A stretch of 64,000 bases of DNA from Oscillospiraceae bacterium (GTDB lineage: Bacteria; Bacillota; Clostridia; Oscillospirales; Ruminococcaceae). Positions within the stretch are counted from its first letter, which is position 1, and the number at the start of each line of letters is the position of its first letter. The DNA is taken from assembly GCA_017547525.1 (NCBI GenBank), contig JAFYPL010000001.1, positions 18,158 through 82,157 of the forward strand, read 5' to 3'. Below, piece after piece: positions 51,488-60,790 of the stretch. The position numbers were made by a program, and so were the translations under genes. The notes beneath the pieces are model-generated. The model did not search any database. It saw only the letters and a list, made by a program, of their open reading frames with translations, and had not been told where the DNA came from.

Positions 51488-51588
51488 ATTATATCGTAAT
51501 TCCTTTTTATATGCAATAAATTTATAAGCACATATTTATGTTTATTCAAATGTTGTCAAAAATAAGTTGCACAATGCTAACCTTTTGT

Positions 51589-53382
51589 TTAATTTGACAG
51601 AATAACCCCGTCAGCCGTCAGGGTCTGCCACCGGTTATACAGTTTGTTCCATGTCATAGGGCCTACGATTCCGTCAGTGGAAAGACCGGAAATGCGCTGA
51701 AATGCTATTACGCTGGACTGTGTTGCCGGGCCGAAAATACCGTCCACATTTACCGTCGGCACAGATGGATAACCCTGTGCCACACCGTTCAGCCACTGCT
51801 GTATCTGGCGCACGTCGTTACCACGGCTGCCTATTTTTTGCAATGTGCCGGGATATGTCCGACTGGCAGGTGGTGTAGGCTGTGGCAGGGTGACACCTTC
51901 CTGAGTACTGAGAAACAGTCGGTACATTTTGTCCCATGTGGCGGCACCAACTACGCCGTCAGCTGACAAGTTGTAATAACGCTGAAAGTTAACTACCTGT
52001 CTTTCCAGTGCAGGACCGAATACGCCATCCAGTTCCACTTCAGATACGGTGCTTACATACTGGGATGCAACATTTATATAATACTGTACTATCAGCACAT
52101 TGATACCTCTGTCACCACGGCGGACAGCCCTGCCCGGGTATGAACCATCGGATATTGTTTCGCCTTCACTGGTCAGTTCAGCCAGTTTTTTAACCGCCAC
52201 ATAAATGTAGGATATTTTGTTCCATGTGCTTTTACCCACTACGCCATCGGCGGTCAGTTTGAAAATCCGCTGGAATTTTTTCACTGCGTTTTCAGTTGTT
52301 GCGCCAAAAACACCATCTACTGTCTGTTTTGGTATGGCGGGGTAGTTGTCGCTGATTCTGTTCAGCTGTGCCTGTATAATGCGTACATTCTGTCCGGTGC
52401 TGCCACGTCGCAGAGACTGTCCGGGATAGGATGTGGTTACATTGGCGATGTTGTTTGTTTCGTTTATTACAATATCATCACCGTAATAGTATTGAAGTAT
52501 CTCCAGCGGGCTCATTCCCTGATTTGCAAGGTCTACAGTACCCCATTGTTTCAGGCCGTTGCAGGTCACCTGCTTGCCATCACAATACTCGGTGAAATAT
52601 GGTTCGCGGGTATATGTGCGTGTTACGTAGGTGTTGAAAATTTCATCCACGATTTTATCTGTTGACCGGAAAGTGGAACGGTTGTGTATATACTTCTGGT
52701 CAAAACTGGTACTGTTGGTTATATCAAAATTATATCCTCGGCTGCGATACCATTCGGTATATATTCTGTTCAGTGCAAATGAAATCTGGGCATGTATGTT
52801 GGCACGCAGGGCATTTTCCGGCCATGTGGGATATATTTCACTGGCGGCCACGCTTTTCAGATAAGTTATGAAGGGGACAGTTACGTTATCAGCTGACGCA
52901 TCAGGTCTGCCCAGATGAATGGTGATGTATTCGGGGATAACTACTCTCTGCAGTACATAGTCATTTGTACCATTTTGCAGATTGGGTTCCACCGTAAACA
53001 GTTTCTGTATGTCTCCTCGGTTCAGTTCACTTTCAAATTCATTACCAAAGTCTGTGGGGCGGGGCATCAGGCTTATCACCTGTACAGTGGTTTCGCCATC
53101 ATAAATCTGTGCGCCCAGTATCTGTCCGCGGATAAAATAGTCTTTTTCTATGGTTATGTCATAGTTTTTGTATGGAAGTATGGTGGTATTTTCTTCATCC
53201 AGCGAATAATCAGCATCCACTGTGTCCAGGGGGATCAGCGGCGTCTGTCCGCTGTTGTCGGTGTATGCCGTTTTATCAGTCAGTACCTGCTGGGTGGCAC
53301 TGTCTGTTATGGTTATTTTTACGTTTTCAAGCGGTAAGGCTGTTTGTGTGGTGACCATTACCTGTAAATATCCTGTTGCCAT
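51589..53382 (-). CDS. SpoIID-like protein with three peptidoglycan-binding domains
   Basis: 597 residues with four parts: an N-terminal beta-rich region like a carboxypeptidase-regulatory/Ig repeat (about 1-110); a SpoIID/LytB-like domain (about 155-320), suggested by VAASEIYPTWPENALRANIHAQ and GTVDLANQGMSPLEILQYYYG (each in parts); and three PG_binding_1 domains (about 320-395, 415-490, 510-590), each with a DGVFG and a DGxVGxxTW motif. There is no signal peptide and no membrane segment, so how it reaches the wall is unclear. A spore or phage origin is possible. GGAG lies before the ATG. Confidence 0.82.
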   Translation of the reverse strand: MATGYLQVMVTTQTALPLENVKITITDSATQQVLTDKTAYTDNSGQTPLIPLDTVDADYSLDEENTTILPYKNYDITIEKDYFIRGQILGAQIYDGETTVQVISLMPRPTDFGNEFESELNRGDIQKLFTVEPNLQNGTNDYVLQRVVIPEYITIHLGRPDASADNVTVPFITYLKSVAASEIYPTWPENALRANIHAQISFALNRIYTEWYRSRGYNFDITNSTSFDQKYIHNRSTFRSTDKIVDEIFNTYVTRTYTREPYFTEYCDGKQVTCNGLKQWGTVDLANQGMSPLEILQYYYGDDIVINETNNIANVTTSYPGQSLRRGSTGQNVRIIQAQLNRISDNYPAIPKQTVDGVFGATTENAVKKFQRIFKLTADGVVGKSTWNKISYIYVAVKKLAELTSEGETISDGSYPGRAVRRGDRGINVLIVQYYINVASQYVSTVSEVELDGVFGPALERQVVNFQRYYNLSADGVVGAATWDKMYRLFLSTQEGVTLPQPTPPASRTYPGTLQKIGSRGNDVRQIQQWLNGVAQGYPSVPTVNVDGIFGPATQSSVIAFQRISGLSTDGIVGPMTWNKLYNRWQTLTADGVILSN

Positions 53383-53517
53383 ATAGTCTCCTTTTTAAAG
53401 TAAAATTTAAGCGGTTGCCGATATAGTATATGCCACTGAAAATATCAGTGTGAAACTGAAAATAACAGTACTTGACTGTAATGAAACAATCTCACCAGTA
53501 AAAAGAATATTTTGTTA

Positions 53518-53547
53518 TTGAAATGTGGAGTGATTTTGTAGTATAAT
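53518..53547 (+). promoter_or_regulatory. Promoter of the DUF401 gene
   Basis: TTGAAA (53518-53523), an 18-bp spacer and TATAAT (53542-53547). Confidence 0.6.
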
Positions 53548-53632
53548 ATAAAAGTTCGAGTAAAATTGAAAAATATAGCAGAAAATCAAACTGATTATCT
53601 GTTTTGAAAAAATAAAATAAAGGAGTAATACA

Positions 53633-54844
53633 ATGATTATCTTAAAACTTTTAGTTGTTTTCCTTGCGGTAATGCTGCTGGTTTCCAAAAAACAGCCTAT
53701 TTATGTTGCTGTTACAGTAGGTGCTGTTGCTACATGGCTGCTGTATGGTATTTCTGTTACAGAAGGTCTGTCCGCTATCGTTACAGCATGTACATCATGG
53801 GGCACACTTCAGCTTATCGTAGTTATGTATATCATCACATTCCTGCAGAAAATGATGGGTGATCGTGGTGCTATTGATAAAGCACAGAAAGGTTTGTCCT
53901 CTCTGTTTAACAACCGTTGGGTAAACTGTGCAGCCGCACCTATCTTTATCGGTATGCTGCCTACACCAAACGCTGCTTTCATCGCTGGCGACATTGTTAA
54001 AGCATCTGCTGAAGGTTATATGTCTCATGACGAAATGGCTGTAACTACTACATACTTCCGTCACGTTTCCGAATCTTTCATGCCTACATACGCTGCTATC
54101 ATCATGGCTATCAGCCTGGCAGGTATCACAGCAGGTGAATTCGTAGTAGGTATGCTGCCAATCGTAGCATGTATCATCGCTTCTGGTTGCTTCTGGTTCC
54201 TGCGCGGCAAAGTGCCAATGGCTACAGGTGCTGCAGCTTCCGAAAACAAAACAAAAGATGCTAAAGAAATCTTTATCGGTCTGTGGCCTATCCTGGCTAT
54301 CATCCTGATGGTAGTTGTATTCAAAATGCAGATTTATGTAGCAGGTGCTATCATTCTGGTACTGTATGCACTGTTCAACAAATTCTCTGTAAGCGAACTG
54401 CTGCCATACTTCAAATCATCCCTGCAGTTCAAACTCTACCTGAACACATTTGCAGTTATGATTCTGAAAGAATTCCTGACAGCTTCCGGTGCTATCAATG
54501 CACTGCCAGATTTCTTTGCTAAACTGCCTATCCCATCCTTCATGGTATTTATGCTGATTTTCTTCTTCGGCTCCATCGTTTCCGGCTCTACAACTATTAT
54601 CGGTCTGTGCATGCCTGTTGCAATGGCTACAGTACCTAGCGCAGGTCTGCCACTGGTTTGTCTGCTGATGGGCACTACATACGCAGCTATGCAGATGTCT
54701 CCTACACACATCTGCCTTACACTGACAGCTGAATATTTTGATATTTCTCTGGGTACACTTATCAAGAAAACACTGCCTGCAGTGGCTACTACAGTTGTGT
54801 TTGCTGTTTGTTACTATCTGGCATGGACAATGCTGTTCGTTTAA
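53633..54844 (+). CDS. DUF401-family integral membrane protein
   Basis: 403 residues with about ten hydrophobic segments. MLPTPNAAFIAGDIV and TYFRHVSESFMPTYAAII match the DUF401 family, related to GntP/ion-transporter superfamily carriers; its paired re-entrant-like motifs suggest secondary transport. IVSGSTTIIGLCMPVA near residue 315 is the second-half repeat. GGAGTAA is the ribosome binding site and codon use is biased, suggesting good expression. The substrate is unknown. Confidence 0.85.
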   Translation: MIILKLLVVFLAVMLLVSKKQPIYVAVTVGAVATWLLYGISVTEGLSAIVTACTSWGTLQLIVVMYIITFLQKMMGDRGAIDKAQKGLSSLFNNRWVNCAAAPIFIGMLPTPNAAFIAGDIVKASAEGYMSHDEMAVTTTYFRHVSESFMPTYAAIIMAISLAGITAGEFVVGMLPIVACIIASGCFWFLRGKVPMATGAAASENKTKDAKEIFIGLWPILAIILMVVVFKMQIYVAGAIILVLYALFNKFSVSELLPYFKSSLQFKLYLNTFAVMILKEFLTASGAINALPDFFAKLPIPSFMVFMLIFFFGSIVSGSTTIIGLCMPVAMATVPSAGLPLVCLLMGTTYAAMQMSPTHICLTLTAEYFDISLGTLIKKTLPAVATTVVFAVCYYLAWTMLFV

Positions 54845-54863
54845 TAACCGAATAATAAAAATC

Positions 54864-54891
54864 AAAACAGCCTGATTATTCAGGCTGTTTT
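54864..54891 (+). terminator. Rho-independent terminator
   Basis: AAAACAGCCTGA-TTAT-TCAGGCTGTTTT followed by T residues. Confidence 0.9.
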
Positions 54892-55035
54892 TTGTTATTT
54901 ATATGTGTTTTATGGAAAAAACAAGGTTTAATTCATAGAAAGTTTTTATTTATTTTACAATAAACCTTTTTATTAGTATAAAAATGTGATAAAATATCAT
55001 TAACTATGTAAATACACTAAATAAGGAGAATTCTT

Positions 55036-56031
55036 ATGTCAGTTTTAATTATAGCAGAAGCAGGCGTTAACCATAACGGTTCCTTTGAACTGGCCAAAAA
55101 AATGGCCGATGTAGCAAAAGAAGCAGGTGCGGATATTGTAAAATACCAGACAGCTGTTCCTGAACTGGTTATCAGCCGTTTTGCACCAAAAGCAGAATAT
55201 CAGAAAGATACAACAGGCGAAGCAGAAAGCCAGCTGGAAATGGTAAGAAAACTTCACTTCGGTTTTGAAGAACACCGTCAGCTGAAAGAATACTGCGACT
55301 CTATCGGTATTATGTATCTGTCCACACCATTTGATATGGACTCCATTGATTTTCTGGCTGAACTGGACATGCCAGTATGGAAAATTCCATCAGGTGAAGT
55401 AACAAACCTGCCATATCTGGAAAAAGTGGCAAGACTTGGCAAACCAGTAATCATGTCCACAGGTATGTGCGAAATTTCTGAAATCAAAGATGCTCTGGAA
55501 ATTCTGGAAAAGAATGGTGCAGGCGAAATCACAATCCTTCACTGCAACACAGAATACCCAACTCCACTGAAAGATGCAAACGTAAAAGCTATGCTGGACA
55601 TCAAAGCTAACTTTGGTACAGCAGTAGGCTTCTCCGACCATACTCTGGGTCTGGAAGCACCTCTTGCAGCAGTTTCTCTGGGCGCAACAGTTATTGAAAA
55701 ACATTTCACACTGGACAAAACAATGGAAGGTCCTGACCATCAGGCATCCATGGCACCGGAAGAACTGGTTGCACTGGTTTCATCCATCCGCAAAACAGAA
55801 GTTGTACTGGGCGACGGCGTGAAAAAAGTAACAGAATCCGAAGCTAAAAACAAAGACATCGCAAGAAAATCCATCGTTGCAAAAGTACCTGTAAAAGCAG
55901 GCGAAGTATTCACAGAAGAAAACATCACAGTTAAACGCCCAGGTAACGGTATCAGCCCAATGCGCTGGTACGAAGTGCTGGGTCAGGTTGCAAAACGTGA
56001 CTTCTCTCTGGACGAACTGATTGAACTTTAA
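55036..56031 (+). CDS. neuB: NeuB-family nonulosonic acid synthase
   Basis: 331 residues. An N-terminal TIM barrel carries AEAGVNHNGSFELAKKM, KYQTAVPELV, PSGEVTNLPYLE and HCNTEYPTP. The C-terminal SAF (antifreeze-like) domain starts near 270 (ARKSIVAKVPVKAGEV) and ends RWYEVLG. The enzyme condenses phosphoenolpyruvate with an N-acyl hexosamine (ManNAc in sialic acid, other sugars for legionaminate or pseudaminate). First gene of a five-gene operon. Which of these acids is made cannot be told from this protein alone. Confidence 0.94.
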   Translation: MSVLIIAEAGVNHNGSFELAKKMADVAKEAGADIVKYQTAVPELVISRFAPKAEYQKDTTGEAESQLEMVRKLHFGFEEHRQLKEYCDSIGIMYLSTPFDMDSIDFLAELDMPVWKIPSGEVTNLPYLEKVARLGKPVIMSTGMCEISEIKDALEILEKNGAGEITILHCNTEYPTPLKDANVKAMLDIKANFGTAVGFSDHTLGLEAPLAAVSLGATVIEKHFTLDKTMEGPDHQASMAPEELVALVSSIRKTEVVLGDGVKKVTESEAKNKDIARKSIVAKVPVKAGEVFTEENITVKRPGNGISPMRWYEVLGQVAKRDFSLDELIEL

Positions 56032-56050
56032 TAGATAAACGGTATTCACT

Positions 56051-57220
56051 ATGAAAAAAATAATGGTTGTCACCTCTACACGTGCAGACTACGGTCTGCT
56101 GCGCCCGGTGATAAAAAGAATACATGACAGCGAAAAGCTGGAGCTGTGTCTGGTGGCCACAGGTACACACCTGTTGGAAAAATACGGCAACACTGTGGAA
56201 GAAATAGAAAAAGACGGTTTTCCTATAGCCCACAGAGTGGATATTATGAAATTCGGTTTTGGCGAATACGAAACTGCACAGACCATAGCCTACACCATAC
56301 AGGCTTTCAGCCAGCTGCTGATGGCTGACCGTCCGGATATGATGGTGGTACTGGGTGACAGATACGAAATGTTCGCTGTATGCACAGCGGCATCCACACT
56401 GTCTGTACCACTGGCCCATATCAGCGGTGGTGATGTGACAGTGGGTGCAAAAGACGATTTTTATCGCCATTGTATGACGAAAATGGCAAATCTTCATTTC
56501 CCATCCTGCCCTGACAGCACACAGAGAGTTATTCAGCTGGGTGAAAACCCTGCTACTGTATATAACGTAGGCGGTCTGGGTAATGAAAACATCCATAATG
56601 TACCACTAATGACTCTGGAAGAACTGGAAGAAAGTCTGGATTTTAAAAATCTGCTTCCGTTTTCACTGATTACATATCATCCTGAAACACAGAAAGGTAC
56701 AAAGCCTGTTGATGAAATGGCAAAAATGCTGGCGGCCCTTGATGAAGTGGAAGATATAAATCTTATTTTTACAAAGTCAAATGCTGACGCCGGCGGCGAC
56801 GAGCTGAACCGGCTGGTGGACGAGTACTGTGAAAAGAACTCCCACAGAGCAAAAGCATTTTTCTCTCTGGGGCTTAAACGCTATCTGTCTGCTATGAAAT
56901 ACACTTCACTGGTGCTGGGGAACTCCTCTTCCGGTGTGGTGGAAACACCTGCATTCGGTACACCTACTGTAAACATAGGTGACAGACAGAAAGGCCGTTT
57001 TATTGCAGAAAACGTTATACAGACCACAGGTGAAACAGACAGCATACTGGCAGGCATACGCACTGCACTGTCCGATGAACACAAAGAAATCTGCAAAAAT
57101 GTAACAAATCCGTATTATGCAGGCTGTATTGCCAGCGAAGAAATAGTGAATATCATTACAGAATACGTATATTCACCACATAATACTATAAAAATATTCC
57201 ATGATATAAAAGGAGAATAA
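56051..57220 (+). CDS. neuC: Hydrolysing UDP-N-acetylglucosamine 2-epimerase (NeuC/LegG type)
   Basis: 389 residues of the WecB/NeuC fold. TSTRADYGLLRPVI at the start, VVLGDRYEMFA, ISGGDVTVGAKDDFYRHCMTKM (in two parts) and LGNSSSGVVETPAFGTPTVNIG are the hydrolysing-epimerase signatures, clearly NeuC-like and not WecB-like. It makes ManNAc or a di-N-acetyl analogue from a UDP-sugar. It starts 19 bases after neuB. It supplies the NeuB acceptor. Confidence 0.93.
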   Translation: MKKIMVVTSTRADYGLLRPVIKRIHDSEKLELCLVATGTHLLEKYGNTVEEIEKDGFPIAHRVDIMKFGFGEYETAQTIAYTIQAFSQLLMADRPDMMVVLGDRYEMFAVCTAASTLSVPLAHISGGDVTVGAKDDFYRHCMTKMANLHFPSCPDSTQRVIQLGENPATVYNVGGLGNENIHNVPLMTLEELEESLDFKNLLPFSLITYHPETQKGTKPVDEMAKMLAALDEVEDINLIFTKSNADAGGDELNRLVDEYCEKNSHRAKAFFSLGLKRYLSAMKYTSLVLGNSSSGVVETPAFGTPTVNIGDRQKGRFIAENVIQTTGETDSILAGIRTALSDEHKEICKNVTNPYYAGCIASEEIVNIITEYVYSPHNTIKIFHDIKGE

Positions 57221-57223
57221 GTT

Positions 57224-58201
57224 ATGAAAGCACTTATCGTAGGTCTTGGCTCAATGGGCAAAAGACGTATCCGTCTGCTGAAAGGTATCGATCCTACAGT
57301 AGAAATCATCGGCGTTGATATGACAGCTGAACGCCGTGGTCAGGTAGAAGAAATGGGCCACAAAACCTATGCTTCCATCGCAGAAGCAGCAGCTGAAAAA
57401 CCAGACGTAGCATTTGTGTGCACAGCACCACTGTCACACTATGTGATTATCAAAGAACTGCTGGAAAACAAAATCAACACATTTACAGAACTGAACCTGG
57501 TAAAAGACGGTTATGAAGAACTGATGGCACTGGCAAAGGAAAACGACACTGTACTTTTCCTCTCCAGCACAATGCTGTACCGTGGTGAAATCAACTTCAT
57601 CATGAATGAAGTAAGAAACTTTGAAAAACCAGTTACATATATCTACCACGTAGGTCAGTACCTGCCAGACTGGCACCCATGGGAAAGCTACAAAAATTTC
57701 TTTGTATCAAACCCACGTACAAACGGCTGTCGCGAACTGTTCGGTATTGAAATGCCATGGATTCTGGAAACATTCGGCCCTGTAAAAGAACTGTACTCTG
57801 TTTCCGACAGAATGACAGGTCTGGATATTGAATTCCCTGACAGATTCTTTATCACTCTTACACATGAAGACGGTACACGCGGTGTAATGATGGCAGACGT
57901 TGTGGCACCAAAAGCTGTACGTAATCTGGAAGTTATGGGCGAAGGCCTGCACCTGTTCTGGGAAGGCAACCCTAAAGCACTGTACAAATTCAACACAGAA
58001 ACAAAAGAAAAAGACTTTGTAAACACATACGAAACATTTGAACACGACAGCCGCTATTCCGACAACATCGTTGAAAACGCATACGTGGACGAAATGCAGA
58101 ACTTCCTGAATGTGGTACGGGGTAAAGAAGAACCTAAATACTCTTACGAAAAAGACCTGTACACAATCAGTATTATGGACAGAATCGAGGGCATTGAATA
58201 A
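57224..58201 (+). CDS. Gfo/Idh/MocA-family oxidoreductase 1
   Basis: 325 residues. The Rossmann motif GLGSMGKRRIRLL is at residues 6-18. TELNLVKDGYEE is in the place of the EKP loop of the family (T-E-L-N, so the usual catalytic Lys position is altered). STMLYRGEINFIMNE and YLPDWHPWESYKNF follow. The protein is NAD(P)-dependent by family. It lies 3 bases after neuC and shares its stop/start with the next, paralogous gene. An oxidation step on the sugar or acid is inferred, not shown. Confidence 0.9.
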   Translation: MKALIVGLGSMGKRRIRLLKGIDPTVEIIGVDMTAERRGQVEEMGHKTYASIAEAAAEKPDVAFVCTAPLSHYVIIKELLENKINTFTELNLVKDGYEELMALAKENDTVLFLSSTMLYRGEINFIMNEVRNFEKPVTYIYHVGQYLPDWHPWESYKNFFVSNPRTNGCRELFGIEMPWILETFGPVKELYSVSDRMTGLDIEFPDRFFITLTHEDGTRGVMMADVVAPKAVRNLEVMGEGLHLFWEGNPKALYKFNTETKEKDFVNTYETFEHDSRYSDNIVENAYVDEMQNFLNVVRGKEEPKYSYEKDLYTISIMDRIEGIE

Positions 58202-59124
58202 TGAAAGTATTGTTTGTAGGTATCGGTTCCATCGGTACACGCCATCTGCGCAATCTGCACACAGTGGCAAAGGAAAGAGGAATTCAGCTGGAAGTAACAG
58301 CACTGCGTTCATCCCCACGCCCACTGTCTGAAGATGTGGCCGCACTTATCACAAATCAGGTAATGGAACTGGATGATACAGTGTATGATCTGGCGTTTAT
58401 CACAAACCCTACTACTCTTCACTACAACGCACTGAAAGACCTGAAAGGCAAAGCAAAATTCTTCTTTATAGAAAAACCTATTTTTGAAGATTCTGTTTAT
58501 GACCTTAATGAACTTGGACTTACAGATGACAATGCATACGTGGCATGCCCTATGCGTTACTGCGGTGCATATATGAAACTGAAAGAAATTCTGAAAGATG
58601 AAAAACCATTCTCTGTAAGAATTATCTGTTCCAGCTACCTGCCAGGCTGGCGCCCTGACCAGGATTACCGCAAAAACTACTCTGCTATCAAAGCTCTGGG
58701 CGGCGGTGTAACTATCGACCTTATCCACGAGCTGGACTATATGACAGACCTGTTTGGCTTCCCTCTGGAAAGCTACAACTTTAAAGGTACATATTCCAAT
58801 CTGGAAGTGGACAGCGATGACCTGTCTGTATACATTGCACGTTATGCTGACAAACTGTGCGAAGTGCATCTGGACTACTTTGGCCGTGAATACCGCCGCA
58901 CATGTGAAGTGTTTGTGGCTGATGGTACTATCGAAGCAGAATTTGGCAAAGGCAGTGTAAAAATGCCTGATGGCACAGTTATCAACTGCAACGAAGAAGC
59001 AAATATGCGTTTTGTTCGCGAAATGAGAAATGTGCTGGATATTATGGAAGGCAAAGCTGAAAATATCAACACACCGGAAAAAGCCAACAAAGTACTGGCT
59101 CTTACTCTGGGAAAAGAGGCATAA
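58201..59124 (+). CDS. Gfo/Idh/MocA-family oxidoreductase 2
   Basis: 307 residues. GIGSIGTRHLRNL at 6-18 is the Rossmann turn. Here the family loop FIEKPIFE is intact with its Lys. CPMRYCGAYMKLKE and YLPGWRPDQDYRKNY parallel YLPDWHPWESYKN of the previous protein, so the two arose by duplication. ATG overlaps the previous stop (TAATG), so they are translationally coupled and may form a heteromer or act in sequence. The role in nonulosonate synthesis is inferred from the operon. Confidence 0.9.
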   Translation: MKVLFVGIGSIGTRHLRNLHTVAKERGIQLEVTALRSSPRPLSEDVAALITNQVMELDDTVYDLAFITNPTTLHYNALKDLKGKAKFFFIEKPIFEDSVYDLNELGLTDDNAYVACPMRYCGAYMKLKEILKDEKPFSVRIICSSYLPGWRPDQDYRKNYSAIKALGGGVTIDLIHELDYMTDLFGFPLESYNFKGTYSNLEVDSDDLSVYIARYADKLCEVHLDYFGREYRRTCEVFVADGTIEAEFGKGSVKMPDGTVINCNEEANMRFVREMRNVLDIMEGKAENINTPEKANKVLALTLGKEA

Positions 59125-59126
59125 AA

Positions 59127-59888
59127 ATGAAAAAAGTGCTTATTACTATCTGCGGCCGTGCAGGCAGCAAAGGTTTCAGAAACAAAAATCTGAAAACATT
59201 CCTCGAAAAACCACTGGTTTACTACACACTGGCATCTGCATTTAACTTTAAAGAAACAGTCGAAGATGCACAGGTGGATGTATGCCTGAATACAGACAGC
59301 CAGGATCTGGCTGACCTGGTACTGGCAAAATACCCTGAAGTAAACTTTATTCCACGTCCGGAAGAACTGGGCGGTGACGTAGTGCCAAAAATGGCTGTAT
59401 TCCAGCAGTCACTGAACTACATGGAAGAAAAACAGGGTGTAAAATATGATTACCTTATCGACCTGGATATCACCAGCCCGCTGCGCCAGATTCACGATGT
59501 GCTGGGCGCATATAAAATGAAGCTGGAAAGAGAAGATGCAGGTCTGGTATTTTCCGGTTGTCCATCCCGTCGCAACCCATATTTCAATATGGTAAAAGAA
59601 GTGGAAGACCATGTGGAAAAAGTAATCGAAAGTCCTTTTACTGCACGTCAGCAGGCACCTGCCATTTATGACCTGAACGCATCTATCTATGTGTTTGAAA
59701 CAGAATTCCTGCGCACAAACAAAACAGGTATCCTGTGGGAAACAAAATGTCTGCTTTATCCTATGCGCGACACTGCGGTACTGGATATCGATAGCGAAGA
59801 AGACTTTGAAATGATGCAGCTTATCGGCTCATACCTTTTCACAAAGGTAGATGGTTTCAAAGCAGTAAGAGACTCTATCAGAGACTAA
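59127..59888 (+). CDS. neuA: CMP-nonulosonic acid cytidylyltransferase (NeuA-like)
   Basis: 253 residues. The CTP-binding signature ICGRAGSKGFRNKNL is at residues 8-22. RPEELGGDVVPKMAVFQ, DLDITSPLRQIHDV and SPFTARQQAPAIYDLNASIYVF (in parts) are typical of CMP-sialic/legionaminic/pseudaminic synthetases. It activates the acid with CTP. Last gene of the operon, which ends with a strong terminator. No sialyltransferase, transporter or acetyltransferase is adjacent in the window. Confidence 0.93.
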   Translation: MKKVLITICGRAGSKGFRNKNLKTFLEKPLVYYTLASAFNFKETVEDAQVDVCLNTDSQDLADLVLAKYPEVNFIPRPEELGGDVVPKMAVFQQSLNYMEEKQGVKYDYLIDLDITSPLRQIHDVLGAYKMKLEREDAGLVFSGCPSRRNPYFNMVKEVEDHVEKVIESPFTARQQAPAIYDLNASIYVFETEFLRTNKTGILWETKCLLYPMRDTAVLDIDSEEDFEMMQLIGSYLFTKVDGFKAVRDSIRD

Positions 59889-59893
59889 AAAAT

Positions 59894-59917
59894 AAAAGCA
59901 CCCGTCAGGGTGCTTTT
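59894..59917 (+). terminator. Terminator of the nonulosonate operon
   Basis: AAAAGCACCC-GTCA-GGGTGCTTTT followed by TGATTTT. Confidence 0.9.
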
Positions 59918-59932
59918 TGATTTTGTAAAAAG

Positions 59933-60060
59933 TTGACCGGTTTTACAGCCCCGTGCTATAATATCAGCAGGAGATATAGTCATTATGAAGTGTTTGTATT
60001 TTATCTGGCATTAAAACAGTAACCTGAATAATACAGTCTGCTTTGTGCAGGCTGTGGTTA
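59933..60060 (+). promoter_or_regulatory. Promoter and leader with 9-codon ORF and hairpin
   Basis: TTGACC (59933-59938), an 18-bp spacer and TATAAT (59957-59962) form the promoter. An AGGAGA ribosome binding site and the short ORF MKCLYFIWH-stop (59985-60014) follow. Then comes a hairpin ACAGTCTGC-TTTGT-GCAGGCTGT (about 60036-60058). Leader-peptide control of the next gene is possible; no terminator T run follows the hairpin, so translational coupling is as likely as attenuation. Confidence 0.45.
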
Positions 60061-60085
60061 TCTGTGTCAGAAAAGGAGAAATATT

Positions 60086-60748
60086 ATGAAAACACAAAAA
60101 GAAAAACTGAAAGAATTGTTTAAAAATGTTTATTTTATAAATGGCACAGCCTACGCAGGCAAATCCACCATGGTGCGGACACTGGCAGAAAAGTATGACG
60201 GCATTGCCTGTGGTGAAAATTACCACGATGCATTGCTGGATACTCTGGACCGGGCGGAGTTCCCGGGTCTGTGCTATACCCGTGATTTACAGGACTGGCG
60301 ACTGTTTATCCGCAGAACACCACAGGAATATTCTGACTGGATAGACAGCACGGCGAAAGAATGTGAAATTCTGGAACTGCGCATATTGGAAGAACTGGCA
60401 TCCACCACAAATAAACCTATATTTGTAGACACAAACATCTGCGTTGAAACACTGAAAGAAATATCAGGGGAAAACAACGTGGTAATTATGCTGGCAGACC
60501 ACGATATATCTGTGAAAAGATTTTTTGACAGACCAGACCGGGAAAAACAGTTCCTTTACAAATTGCTGATGGAAGAAGAAAATCCACAGCGGGCCATGGA
60601 AAATTACAGACGGGGATTGTCTCTTATAAATTCTCAGGAAAAATACGATGCTTTTTTAAACAGCGGTTTTCCTGTGGTGTTAAGAGATGAAAGCAGGACA
60701 GTGGAACAGACAGCCAGTCTGGTTGCAGAAATATTTAAACTGAAATAG
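60086..60748 (+). CDS. P-loop kinase-like protein of unknown substrate
   Basis: 220 residues, ATP-binding. The Walker A is GTAYAGKST (residues 20-28). CGENYHDALLDTLD and IFVDTNICVETLK lie where shikimate- or chloramphenicol-phosphotransferase-like kinases have their substrate and Walker B regions. The C-terminal helix LRDESRTVEQTASLVAEIF ends the fold. I cannot name a substrate; antibiotic, nucleoside or small metabolite phosphorylation are all possible. The ribosome binding site is AAGGAG. It has its own promoter and terminator. Confidence 0.8.
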   Translation: MKTQKEKLKELFKNVYFINGTAYAGKSTMVRTLAEKYDGIACGENYHDALLDTLDRAEFPGLCYTRDLQDWRLFIRRTPQEYSDWIDSTAKECEILELRILEELASTTNKPIFVDTNICVETLKEISGENNVVIMLADHDISVKRFFDRPDREKQFLYKLLMEEENPQRAMENYRRGLSLINSQEKYDAFLNSGFPVVLRDESRTVEQTASLVAEIFKLK

Positions 60749-60761
60749 TACGAAAATTAAG

Positions 60762-60785
60762 AAAGCACCGCAGATGCGGTGCTTT
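60762..60785. terminator. Bidirectional terminator, kinase-like gene / purC
   Basis: AAAGCACCGC-AGAT-GCGGTGCTTT, 6 bases from the purC stop. Confidence 0.88.
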
Positions 60786-60790
60786 TTATA

